In this document: positions 53,937 to 64,000 of the stretch, piece after piece
Numbering within the stretch: the stretch's first letter is position 1
How the letters are laid out: each line of letters opens with the position of its first letter
DNA from: Rugalucina vietnamica
Lineage: Eukaryota; Mollusca; Bivalvia; Lucinida; Lucinidae
Direction of reading: 5' to 3'
Assembly (NCBI GenBank): GCA_964017185.1
Contig: OZ024871.1
Coordinates: forward strand, 26,388,488 to 26,452,487
Length of the DNA stretch: 64,000 bases
Position numbers and translations under genes: made by a program
Notes under the pieces: model-generated
Told to the model about the DNA's origin: nothing
Database searches by the model: none
What the model saw: only the letters and a program-made list of their open reading frames with translations

Positions 53937-54699
53937 AAAGGTACAAGTAGGCAAAGATCAGGAAAAGGCGCAATCAGAAAAAGATTCCCAATCCAAAAAC
54001 TGAGGTTGGAAAAACTAAATTAACAATCAGGTACTTCTTCCATGAAAACATATCGTAAGCCGAATGAGCAGTTATTTTCCCAATAGGTGGTCTCTCAGTA
54101 ACCTAAACTTAACTAAAAATATGAAAACATACATAAGGCGTCAACAGCACAAAAATTTTAAACACCGAGACATAAAACAAAAAGAACCACCACAGCCTTG
54201 GAACGATCAGTAATATAAAATTACTTATAAACTTAATTTGAAGAGTATATCTCAAAAGTTGATACTTTAAAGGTATGACATATTGAAGTTCATGACTCTT
54301 AATTCTATAGATCGTCTAGCATGAGCACGAAATTAACTAAATATATAAACACGTATATAAGGTGCAAATAGCACAAAAATTCTACACCAAAACATAAAAC
54401 AATTTGAACCACAACGAAAGTTTCACCTTGAAACGATCATTTATAAAATTACTGCGGGCTTAAATCGATTTTACATGGCCATAACCTCAGCCTTAGCCTC
54501 TGTAGTCAGATAGTTTAGTTAGTTGTTTGGTCTTCATGATGAATCTCTAACTGTAATGTTGTTTTGTAAACATGTCGTTGCAAAAGTCATTTTGGTTCCG
54601 TGTTCCATTAACTAAACGGTTTAAACGGGACAAAGTTGGTTACGGGGAGGTGACAATCAACAATGCGGTCACTGGAAGCAATGAATCATCAAGGACAAA

Positions 54700-54734
<35 letters not shown>

Positions 54735-54950
54735 ATCATAATAACCAACATGAGGACTCCTGGATACAATAAGCTGTCTGACGATTGGAGACCCCTGGAA
54801 AGCAGAAGAATGTCTCTGAAAATCTGGAGAAAAAGCAAAAACACCTGTTGAACCCCCGCTGGGTCAGCCAACAGACAAGAGGCTCCGGCCCAACCAACTA
54901 AAATTAAATGCTTTAAGTCGAGTCCATCATAGAGTCTAACGCCGAATCAT
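53937..54950 (-). mobile_element. Retroelement 3' tail, A' copy
   Basis: RT-minus orientation from the terminus GTACAAGTAGGCAAAGATCA to GAGTCCATCATAGAGTCTAA. It has an (AAAT)n microsatellite at 54700-54735 and no hairpin MITE where copy A has one. The minus frame 54689-54871 is spurious. Confidence 0.87.
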
Positions 54951-55376
54951 ATATATACTTTGCGTGAAAATAATATTTGGAGAATAGAAGACTATTTTTC
55001 ACTGCTCGTATCTTTTCTTATATCGAAATCAAATGTCTACAAACGTATCGCATATAATTTCAGATACACGTATACAAAAATATTTTTGGGGGATTTTAGA
55101 AATTGCTTAGAAATCGTTCCAAAATAATCATTTTTATTCCAATAACAAACTTTTCGTGAAATCTTAAACAGAAAGACACGTTTGGTGCAAACAATTGGTC
55201 TATGGAGGTTTTTGCGTGACGCCTATACTCATATTCTACAACCTACGCTCGTATAAGATTTTACAATTTGGTTTTTACTATATTCCATGCACATATGACG
55301 TTTTTCTTATTTTCGCAAGACTATGGCTATCCGTTTCCATTTCCTACTTTGGTTTCTGTTGTGCCAATTCCTGGTC

Positions 55377-55500
55377 GGTACTTATACCAAGAAAACATAT
55401 CGTAAGCCGAATGAGCAGTTATTTTCCCAATAGGTGGTCTCTCAGTAACCTAAACTTAACTAAAAATATGAAAACATACATACAGGGTGTTAAGAAAGTT
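55377..55500 (-). mobile_element. Retroelement tail fragment
   Basis: GGTACTTATACCAAGAAAAC to ATGAAAACATACATACAGG. It is followed by a ~60-bp near-duplication around ATACAGGGTGTTAAGAAAG (55483 and 55562) leading into the next tail copy. The frame at 55195-55524 is a mosaic shadow. Confidence 0.7.
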
Positions 55501-55571
55501 CGAAGACATTGTAATATTCCTTAAGACTTCATAATGAATAATAATGAAATATGAAAACATACATACAGGGT

Positions 55572-56474
55572 GTTAAGAAAGTGAGCAGCTATTTCCCAAA
55601 AGGAGGTCAATCAGTTACCCGAACTTAACTAATGTATGAAAACATACATAAGGCTCAAACAGCACAAAAAATCGAACAAATATAACCACAACAGAAGTAT
55701 CGCCTTGGAACGACCAGTAATATAAAATTACAGGGGGCTTAAACCGGTTTTACAGGCGTCTAACCTTATCCTTCTGCAGTGGTTCATAACATTTAGTTAG
55801 TTGTTCGATTCTTGTGGTGAATATCTAACTACTGGTTGCGGACATCAACATGGCAGTGACGTCAGAAATTTAAATGGTGTGTCTGTTCCTATTGGTCAAA
55901 TGTATATATTTCATTCATATTTCTAACGGTAAATTTGTGACGTCACTGTCATGTTGATGGCCGCGACCTGTAATCAATAAATCATGAAGGACAAACAAAT
56001 AAATTATGATTACCACCATGATAAATAAAAAACGATGACTCACAGATTGAGTAAGCTGCCCGACGAGTGAGATCCCTGGGCGCCGATTGATTTACTGAAA
56101 CCCGGGGCAAAAGAAAAACACCAGTTGAACTCCGGTGTGGGGCAAGCAACAGACACTAAGCTCCGGCCCCAACCAACTAAAATGAAAAGCTTTATGTCGC
56201 GGCCATCATAGAGTCTTACTCCCAACCCACCGGCGTGCAATTAAAGAAGGCATCATAGTTATCAACCATGATTGGTTTAAAAACTAAGCATGCAGGCTGT
56301 CGCATAACATTCAAGTTATAACATATACGTTTGTGACGTGTTATGATTTTTCTGAATTGAAAAGAAAAAACATCTTCCTATAAGTTTCTTAAAGTAAACC
56401 AGGTCATTATAAAATTCTGGTTCCGAAAGGTCCTCACGTAAAAGCGTCTTTAGCCCAACTGGTTGGTAATCAGC
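55572..56474 (-). mobile_element. 5'-truncated retroelement: tail plus RT C-terminus, A' copy
   Basis: Counterpart of 18153-19088, including the 139-bp TA-flanked MITE at 55832-55970. RT C-terminal codons (GLKTLLREDLSEPEFYNDLV) are readable at 56316-56480 on the minus strand. It is truncated at a poly-A tract (56475-56499). Confidence 0.86.
55832..55970. mobile_element. TA-flanked hairpin MITE, A' copy
   Basis: Ends CTGGTTGCGGACATCAAC and, inverted, CAGGTCGCGGCCATCAAC. It lacks ~14 bp of one arm relative to 18428-18580. Confidence 0.85.
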
Positions 56475-56657
56475 AAAAAAAAAAAAAAAAAAAAAAAAAG
56501 TACAACAGAGCAATCATAAACATAAAGATGAAATCTCATCTGAAAGCCGTAAAGAAATTACCCAAACTTTGTTATTAAGGTATCTGAGACGAGTGTCTGT
56601 TTGAGTGTCTGATGAAGCTCAGATAATCACGATATGAAACTATGGTACGGTTACATA

Positions 56658-56660
<3 letters not shown>

Positions 56661-56688
<28 letters not shown>
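56661..56688. repeat. (GT)14 microsatellite
   Basis: The shorter counterpart of 19281-19320. The minus frame 56575-56799 crosses it and is spurious. Confidence 0.95.
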
Positions 56689-56691
<3 letters not shown>

Positions 56692-57462
56692 AGCCTGATT
56701 CCGGAAGTCGGCTATGTTAATGTCGGGACTAGCGTCTGTTACTTTCTTTTCATTCAGGTATGTTCTCGTATTTACGATGCTGTCCCTGGAGTTGTGCACC
56801 TAAGCATTGTTTGACTGTTTTGATTAGGAGAGAAGCCCGGTCTGAAAAAAAAATAATCCATTTTTTGCATGAACATTTATTACATACAACCAAAAAAAGA
56901 AATTTCGAAAATATTGAAAAGATTTCTTGGAATTTCAACATAAGTTAAATCACCCACATGTTTATCCCCGACGTTATTATCAATTGGATGAGTCCACTTT
57001 CATTTTTGATGGGTGTTAGGAGTGATTTTTTATTGCCATACTTTCGATGAAACAGACTAGTTCCATATGGAACGCCGCGTTCTGCGGCGTCACATGTGGG
57101 GCTATGCTTTTGCCTATGTCCCATAAAAAGCACGCCAGGCTTATACGAGTAAATATCTGACGCATTAGAATACGAGATGTCTCCCAGCGACTAAATATTT
57201 GAAGCATTAGAACCCACCGACTGAACAAGGTCATCATTTGACAGCAAAAAAGAAAACGTTGAACATTAATTATAGAAGATATAGATAGTCATATTACACG
57301 TATATGCTTTCTCTGCTACATGCCAGTTTTCAAGATGAATAGGAGGTTTCTCTGGGAATTCTGTCGCAGTTAAATTAGCTTAAAAGAAGCCTTTACGATT
57401 ATATCCGATAACTCTGCTGACGAGATTGAAAAAAGCTACAACATAGGTCATTTTATATATTT

Positions 57463-58493
57463 TCAATATTTTCTTTAAATTTATTAAATTACTTAATTTG
57501 GATTTCTTTGAATAGAATAATTCATTATCAACTATAGATAATTATTTTAAATAACGATCCTGTGCATGATTTCCGGCTCACAAACGACGTTGTTGTTGGC
57601 CACACACAACGGTTGGATCTGCCGCTTTCTGTCGTGTAGTCAACGTTCTAGTGATGCATCGACTCTTGTGCACATCTCGGTTACCGATAACAAAATTATT
57701 TTTCCATTCTGCATTAAAGACAGATGTACGTAATTGAAGGCGCTCAAAGGAACGTGCGTATCTAAGGGTCGAAACGTCATTTTTACGCCGCATTCGTAAC
57801 GTCAGTTTTCGCTCGAAACGTTATTTCTAGCGTCAGTTTACGTTCGGAATACGAAACTATATCCATACAATTATGCAGAGGACTTCAGAAATGTAAAAAG
57901 CTTGATATTATTTATTATTTTTGCTCAAAATATAGATTGCGGACATGTTATCCCGAAGAAAACAACATTTAAGCGACAGTTAGCAATATTGAATACTAAA
58001 CAGTGTCGGAAATTTTGGCGCAAAATCGACGTCGCGCGTAAAATGTACTGAATTCAGCAACGACTACCTCTCTTCGCACGCCTATAGCAGGAAAACGAAT
58101 CCGGTAACTAAGGACTTTCTCGTTATCTATATGTAGTTCAGGAATTTCTTATATACATATCAGTTTTTTAAAAAATCCTACCGTGGATTTTTTGAAATAT
58201 ATCAAGAAAATTAACAAAAAGGGGGTCTAAAAATCGCATTTTACGTTGACGTCAATGTATTTTCGCTCTCAAATTTGACGATTTTGAAGGCCGATATCTC
58301 GAAAACAAGCTCGGAACGGTATCGATTTCTTTTCATTTTCGTATGTAGGACATCAAACTACACTCATATGCAAAAAATTAAAAAATTCTACCGTGAGGTC
58401 AATTACGTACATCTGGCTTTAAGAAACGTGTGACGAAGGTGATGTTCACAGACGACGTTATCCTGTCTGACAGTAGGTAGAAGAAGCACATCG
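57463..58493. other. ~1,030-bp segment private to A'
   Basis: Present between TTTTATATATTTTCA and TCGCGTCGTTGCC in A' and absent from A (about 20120-20130). About 700 bp of it is a TTAA-flanked MITE (57718-58418). The rest shows no inverted ends, so the whole may be old sequence deleted from A rather than an insertion. Confidence 0.7.
57718..58418. mobile_element. 701-bp MITE with TTAA target duplication (piggyBac-like)
   Basis: Ends AGACAGATGTACGTAATTGA and, inverted, AGCCAGATGTACGTAATTGA (19 of 20 identical), flanked by TTAA on both sides (57714-57717 and 58419-58422). TTAA duplication is the hallmark of the piggyBac superfamily. There is no transposase frame. The interior has repeated words around AAACGTNATTT and CGTTATTTCTAGCGTCAG. 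Confidence 0.83.
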
Positions 58494-58594
58494 CGTCGTT
58501 GCCTATCAGCATTTCATTACGAAAACACACCCATGCATTATACAGAAAATTTTTTGGTTGTAAAAATGAAAATTTCCACTGAAAAAAAAATGAT

Positions 58595-58708
58595 ATTTTT
58601 CTTATTTTTGCTCAAAACATTGATTGTGGGTACACGTTAGAACCGCCTCGGCGAGGCGGTTCTAACGAGTACCCACAATCTATGTTTTGGAGCAAAAATA
58701 AGAAAAAT
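58595..58708. repeat. Fold-back hairpin element, A' copy
   Basis: Near-identical to 20229-20342, with arms meeting at CTCGGCGAG. Confidence 0.88.
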
Positions 58709-59359
58709 AGGTATACCCCCGCATACCCCAGTTTTTCTATATAAAAGTGGGGTTTAAGGGGGTATGCATTTCACGGACATGTTTTCCTGATGTGTTCCTG
58801 TCACCCTAGTACGTTACTTTTCAACCAGCTACGGTATCCTTCGTCCTTTGTATGGTAATTATTATAAGACTTCTAAACCCAAATCATAATGGGTTAATTC
58901 TAGACAGTATAACGATGGAACTTACATACTAATACCATTGTCATTGATACTCTTAAACGATTTAGGCAGTTTTCTTTGCCGTCACTAAATCTGGTTATCT
59001 TATGGCTTGAATTTCACAATTTTATCTAAACACAAAAATGATATTGTACAAAGGGCATATGTCCTCTAAGAGTAAAAGCCAGGATCTCGCGGATGTCAAT
59101 TCTAAGCAAAAAAGTGCCGAAACTGACACTTCAGAAATTACATGTATATCACGACTTCTCTGCTCCCCATGCAATATACCTCGTACACTCATATTCTGGT
59201 AGAGTGGTCAAAGAAATAGCGTTACAAGACTGGCAGGTTTTCCTGATGTGGCAATTCCATTTTCTATTTGTTTCCTATTTTTATATTATTATTTCACTGC
59301 ATCTTTTTCGTTTAACGCTTCCATGGGATCTAACATCAAGCTTGTAACCCTTGCTGTAC

Positions 59360-59545
59360 AAGGATATTTAAATGACTGCTTTACTTCTCTCGTATTCAAA
59401 ATTAATCGAGCCAATATGGAATTCAACATTGAATTACTCGCTCAGTTAATTTAAAGCTATCACGGCAACACTAAATCTGTTATTGTCAAATCCTCTGCGA
59501 ATTGTAGTGGAAATATAGAAAACACGTCATCACTTCTTCTGACAC
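59360..59545 (+). repeat. Repeat family B, A' copy
   Basis: Counterpart of 20985-21180. Here the central palindrome is altered (CAATATGGAATTCAACATTG). Confidence 0.6.
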
Positions 59546-59765
59546 GATATGTAGTTACTAGAAACGTAGCATAATATGATAAGTTTATAAACTTGTAGCT
59601 CAGATATTGCTTTCCCGTTTATTGGGCACTTTTCACCCGATTTATGTATGTACATTTACTTAATTTTCATAAATCTTGATGAGTTGAAGGCAGAATTCAT
59701 GTAGCGGGTATATACGAGATAAAAGAAAATTCAAAAGCAGTGAAGATATTAATGAGAATGGGGAT

Positions 59766-59809
59766 GGACCATGCCGCTGTTTCGGCCACTTAAGCCTCGT
59801 CAGTGACCC
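59766..59809 (-). ncRNA. Hammerhead motif, probably inactive, A' copy
   Basis: As at 21405-21448: CTGACGA core, stem II GGCT/GGCC, GAAA, but GGCA at the cleavage site. Confidence 0.75.
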
Positions 59810-60166
59810 TTTAGATTCTGCAACATAGCCATAGAGAATTAGTGTAGTTTTGCTACTTTCAATGGGGGTAGTCTATAAATCATTGGTGAGAAAATGAATC
59901 TAAACCGATGACAATTTCTTATTTCTCAGAATATGTTCGCTGATCTCTAAGGAATATAATAAACATATAATCTGCACTATGGATGGTGTACGGAGAGACT
60001 TTTTAGGGTATTAAAGTATTAAGTATAGAAATGTGTATTAATGATGCTGCGATAGGTCGTCTTGCTATTTATAAGTCAGAGCGGTGTACATTCCCCATCA
60101 CAGGCAGTGAACTTGGCTAATGCTTTCAATCAACCTTCCAACAGCTTTTGTCTCGAGTTTGTTTAG

Positions 60167-60655
60167 CTTCCCAGATAATGTGTGACATTTGACGGGTTTA
60201 CTGGTTATGATGATTATCTTGTATTGTAAAAGTATTGATAACGAGTGCGGCTGGAAAGATGTCTGTGCAATAATATTCTGCCTGACAATTTTTCACTTCA
60301 TCCTTTTTAACCATATTATAAATGCTCACCGTTTTCCATGATGAGACAATAGCTGGACTACATAATTATGTAATTTTCAGAAAATGTTTACAATACTCGG
60401 GCATAACTCTCCGAAAGGCCGTGTTGAAAAGTTCCAATCTTTCGAAGTCGAACTCGATAACCAAATGCAGGCAGCGAACTGGTAAAACTGGTAATGCGTT
60501 TTATCTGCCTTTCTGCTTCTCTTCTGTAACGAAATTTCCTAGAGTCTGTGAGGCTTCTCAGATAACGTGTGACGTTTGACAGGTTTCACTTGTTAGTAAA
60601 ATTATCTTGTATTGTAAGCGTATTGATAACCTATTTTCCTGGGAAAATGTCTGTG
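60167..60655 (+). repeat. Repeat family D direct pair, A' copy
   Basis: Units at 60167-60280 and 60549-60655, without the MITE that separates them in A. The frames at 60322-60579 and 60607-60813 lie here and have no recognisable motif. Confidence 0.6.
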
Positions 60656-60854
60656 CAACTATTTCTGCCGTTTATAATATCCGTTCTTTGGTAATTGACT
60701 TGTCTCACGCTGCTGAGAGATGTTACTTTTCTTACACCTTGCTTAAACACACATTACTTAAAAAACTTGCTTTTGACGTGAGAGTATGCACGCATAAAAA
60801 CGTTTATAGCTGAGATCTCTTGAGTGCAGTGAACATATTAATGAGAAAGGAGAT

Positions 60855-60898
60855 GGACCATACCGCGGTTTCGGCTACTTAAGCCTCTTCAGTGACCC
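60855..60898 (-). ncRNA. Type I hammerhead ribozyme, intact core, A' copy
   Basis: Minus strand GGGTCA, CTGAAGA, GGCT-TAAGT-AGCC, GAAA, CCGCGGTA, TGGTCC. Every conserved position is present. It differs from 22751-22794 by one base in the stem III loop (CG for CA). Predicted cleavage is between 60861 and 60860. Confidence 0.9.
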
Positions 60899-61250
60899 TA
60901 TAGATTAGGCAACATAGAGCCAAAGAGAATTACAGTAAGTTCCCATCTTTCAACAGGATAGTCCATACAAAGACTAGTATTATCCAAATGGGACCAACAT
61001 AATACTCCAAATGGGGCCAATATATTAAACGTTGGTGAGAAAACGAATCTAAGCCGATAATAATTTTCTTTATTTCCCAGAATACCCTCACTGATCTCAA
61101 AGGACCAAAAGTTAAATATAATGTGCACCATGGATGATGTACGGGGAGACTTTTAGGGCCACCACCCGGCACATCACCAGGTGCAGTAATAGCAAATAAA
61201 ATAAAACTGAGATCCTTCAGAACAGTGAATATATTAATGGGAAAGGGGAT

Positions 61251-61278
61251 GTGCCATACCGCGGTTTCGGCTACTTAA
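61251..61278 (-). ncRNA. Half hammerhead motif, A' copy
   Basis: Counterpart of 23147-23174, broken at TTAA in loop II and joined to the retroelement tail terminus. Confidence 0.75.
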
Positions 61279-61279
61279 T

Positions 61280-62225
61280 GGTAAAAGTAGGCAAGGATCT
61301 GAAAAGGCGCTATCAGAAAGAGATTCTCACTCCAACAACCGAGGTAGGAAAAATCTTAATCAACAAGCAGGTACTCATTCCATGAAAACATATCCTAAGC
61401 CGAGTGAGCAGCATTTTCCCAATAGGTGGCCACTCAGTTACCTAGATTTCACTAAAATATGAAAACGTACATAAGGTTCAAACAGCACAAAAATTCAACG
61501 CCAAGTTATAATTTTTAACACTAAAACCGTCACAGAAATATCGACTTGGAACGATTAGTAATATAAAATTACTGGCGGGCTTAAACCGGTTTTACAGGTA
61601 CATATTCGTAACCTCACCTTCAGCTTTTAAAGTGGTTCACAACATTTAGTTAGTTGTTCGCTCCTCGTGGTGAATCTCTAACTAGTCAATGAAAATCAAG
61701 GACAAACAAATAAATCATGATAACCACAATGATGACTAAAAAGAGGACTCACAGATTCAGTAAACTACCCAACGATGGAGATCCCTGGGCCCCCTATAAG
61801 TTATTGAAACTCCGGAGCAAAATAAAAATACCAGTTGAACCCCAGTGGTCCAAGCAAAAAACAAGAAGCTCCTGCCCCAACCAACTAAAATGAATAGCTT
61901 TAAGTCGGGGTCATCATAGAGTCTGATGCCCGACCCATCGGCGTGCAATTAAAGAAGGCAGCACAACTATCAACCATGGTTGGGTTAAACTCTAAGTATG
62001 CAGACTGTCGCATAACATTTAAAATATATCATTTACGTTTCTTACGTATAATGCTTGTTTTTGAATTGAAAAGAAAAATCATTCCTTCCTTTCACTTTCT
62101 TAAATTTGTAAACAAAGTCACCATAAAATTCATTCTGGTTTCGAAAGCGTCTTTAACCCAACATTAAGTTTGGAAATCAACTCATAGTGTCTGCGATAAA
62201 ATTTAGAAAATGTTTTTTCAAAAAA
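61280..62225 (-). mobile_element. 5'-truncated retroelement (tail plus RT C-terminus), A' copy
   Basis: Counterpart of 23175-24103, the downstream member of a head-to-tail pair. RT C-terminal codons lie at about 62085-62225. Confidence 0.87.
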
Positions 62226-63608
62226 AGGTACAAGAAGGCAACGATCAGGAAAAGGCGCAATCAGAAAAAATTCCCACTCCAAAAACCGAGGTGGGAAAAA
62301 AACAAACTAACAATAAGGTACTCATACCATGAAAACATTTCGTAAGCCGCATGAGCAGCTATTTTCCCAATAGGTGGCCACTCAGTTACCTAAACTTAAC
62401 TTAAAATGTGACAACATACATAAGGCGCCAACAGCACAAAAATTATAACACCAAGAACTAAAACAATAAGAACCACCACAGAAGTATCGCCTTGGAACGA
62501 TCAAAGTTTATGATACCAATAGCCCTGCTGGAGACGTTACATCGTTAAACATTTATTTCGAGCGTTAAGTTCGCGTCAAGATTGCAGACTGTTCCAAACC
62601 TAAAGAGTTGCGAAATGCATACACCATAAGAAGCACGGCGAGGAACGTCACCATCCAAAAACGGAAAATTTACTATATCAAAATCAAAGTCATCGCGCTT
62701 ATCATAAATTTTAGAAGAAACAAGTCCATTTGCAATAGAAAGATATATATCTAAAAAAGGGGTTTCGGTATCTGTGGTATTGGCTTTGTTCACCTGTTAT
62801 TCAGGTGGATAAATTTGATTGACCATCCCTTTAAAACAAGGGTTGTCAATGTTCAAAAGATCATCGAGGTACCTGGAAGTCGAATTAAAAGCCTCGACGA
62901 TATCAGCTTGATTGCCTTGGTAAAGAGAATCCATGACATATATTTCGTATCTGTATGAAAATAAATCAACTACGAGAGGTGCGCAATTTGTACCCACCGG
63001 AATTCCAGCAATTTTGTATAACTTGGTTCCAAATTTAATATAAATATTAATCAGGAGATAGGATGAGCGTATATCGACTTTGGTCAGAGGAAGTGAAAAA
63101 AAGCCCTTCTGTCATTACAGGGCAAATAAAGTGAACGATAGTTTTAATGTCCTTTTGAAGATCCACTCTATCTTTTTTTTTCTTTAATTAGATTTAGCCT
63201 GCAAATACGTTTGATCATGAAGAATATCAATGGCTGCATCTGACATTTGGCTTTTTTTTGGCTTCATTTATACCCGATTGCGATTGTATCAAGGACATTT
63301 CCAAATTTGCTTTAACAACACGCATGTTTGACGGGTGCTCTGCTTGTTCTTTGTGTGATGCAATTTAAGCTGTCCCCTCAGAATGACACTGATTATACTA
63401 ATTTACGTCCGCATCAGTATTTCTATTCCGCAAAATGTGTTTGAATGTTTTACATGTCTGAAGGGTAACCTTTAAAATACAGTTATTTTGTATGCAAGAT
63501 TAAAATAAAATAACAATACTTGTGACGAAATCAAATAAATACATAAATCTCAATATGGGTCTTTTTATATTACGCCATAGTAAAAGTCTTGAACGTCCCG
63601 TATTTTAT
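62226..63608 (-). mobile_element. Internally deleted Penelope-like retroelement, uninterrupted form
   Basis: The most complete contiguous copy. On the minus strand it runs upstream region 63608-63110, RT 63110-62503, then a direct junction (ATAAACTTTGATCGTTCC) to the 3' tail ending at 62226. The RT after QQGY-YHKL and the first part of the 3' region are deleted. It is the pre-insertion state of 24104-27011 in A. Confidence 0.87.
62503..63110 (-). pseudogene. Reverse transcriptase pseudogene with intact YLDD but nonsense and frameshift
   Basis: Minus strand. GIPVGTNCAP (M to V in motif B), catalytic YLDD intact (RYLDDLLN), then a stop codon directly after YPPE (TAA near 62797) caused by a single base relative to the A copy. 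The frame resumes at 62793 (TDTETPFLDIYLS, SSKIYDKRDDFDFDIVNFPF) and is shifted near 62568 by a lost base. 5' coding sequence above about 63110 is not recognisable. Confidence 0.88.
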
Positions 63609-63613
63609 TTAGG

Positions 63614-63763
63614 AAATGAATTTCATTTTTCTGATGTTCATGGAGCTATGAACCGCAGTGGGTCGCGTGCAAAGTGAATGAACCCCGAAGGGGTTCATGT
63701 AAGCTTTGCTAGCGACCCACTGCCGTTCATAGCTCCATGAACATCAGAAAAATTAAACTCATT
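63614..63763. repeat. 150-bp fold-back element with nested hairpin
   Basis: Arms of about 45 bp (TTCTGATGTTCATGGAGC, TATGAAC, CAGTGGGTCGC and inverse), with a second small hairpin in the loop (GAACCCCGAAGGGGTTC). It begins right at the end of the A/A' homology. GATGTTCATGG-like words recur near 63950-64000. Confidence 0.85.
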
Positions 63764-64000
63764 TCTTATATTTATATTCATTTCTTTCTATCGCTGGTTG
63801 AAAATCATCAAGGCGATCATATTTACAAGCAAGTAGATAATTTACACACAGTGTGTATACAAACAGCGGAACGGCGTCGACGTAAACAACGTCCAATCAG
63901 ATTGGCGAGAGCATTGTTTGTTGACGTCAAGTGTGACGTCGTGTGACACGATGTTGTTCATGGAAGTATGAATACAGATGAACATCTAATGGTTCATCTA
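63764..64000. other. Non-genic end of window
   Basis: The plus frame 63737-63946 has a basic stretch (AERRRRKQRPIRL) but no motif I can name, and its start lies in the hairpin arm. TTGACGTCAAGTGTGACGTC near 63919 is CRE-like. The window cuts off the region. Confidence 0.35.

Larger units (their letters stand above)
53982..63608 (+). repeat. Segmental duplication block A'
   Basis: Direct copy of 15491-27011. It keeps the uninterrupted retroelement at 62226-63608, lacks the A-private insertions, and has a private ~1,030-bp segment (57463-58493) with a TTAA-flanked MITE. Hammerhead motifs, fold-back hairpin, family B, C and D repeats and microsatellites are in the same order. Confidence 0.9.

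Overview
This is a eukaryotic, AT-rich, repeat-dominated stretch of genome. I see no intact host protein-coding gene, rRNA gene, CRISPR array or operon structure. Almost every open frame of 60-140 codons is low-complexity, lies inside a repeat, or is a fragment of a reverse transcriptase. The mix of repeats (a GTCCCCCGCC-ended element with ~190-bp internal tandem units, hammerhead-bearing retroelement pieces, MITEs carrying minisatellites, TGACCTTGACCTT-rich interspersed repeats, tRNA-headed SINE-like pieces) looks like a marine invertebrate, most likely a bivalve mollusc. The organism call is inference from repeat style, not from a marker gene.

Layout. 1-15.2 kb: a patchwork of decayed retroelement tails, fold-back elements and MITEs. 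It includes a ~4.4-kb composite (about 5095-9474) bounded by inverted arrays of a 43-bp repeat, and an 811-bp TIR element with tRNA-like modules (10792-11602) nested in a retroelement tail. 15.5-27.0 kb (block A) and 54.0-63.6 kb (block A') are direct copies of one segmental duplication. Their differences serve as natural filled/empty-site comparisons that date several insertions. 27.0-38.9 kb: more mobile-element fragments, hammerhead-type motifs near 32.7-32.9 kb, a molluscan-type tandem element (31.3-32.2 kb), a 971-bp TIR element (35.3-36.3 kb), and a quiet stretch at 29.4-31.3 kb. 38.9-53.5 kb: a nearly identical tandem array of a 4,975-bp unit, two full copies and a third cut short, with no recognisable gene.

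The main functional theme is one retroelement family. It has a reverse transcriptase with GIPMGT and YLDD motifs, a conserved 3' tail ending near a GTACAAGTAGGC-type terminus, head-to-tail partial tandem copies, and closely linked type I hammerhead ribozyme motifs on the RT-sense strand. That combination fits Penelope-like elements. All RT copies here are broken (5' truncation, frameshift, nonsense codon or altered YLDD), so none looks autonomous.

The most interesting signals are: (1) two intact minimal hammerhead ribozymes, with half-ribozymes that all break at the same point in loop II; (2) the 4,975-bp young tandem array, with an internal duplicated module that shows a compensatory stem change; (3) a 6-bp-TSD MITE family with an internal minisatellite, one copy of which has an empty site in the sister block; (4) an antiparallel nested retroelement insertion with a 20-bp target deletion, proved by comparing A with A'.
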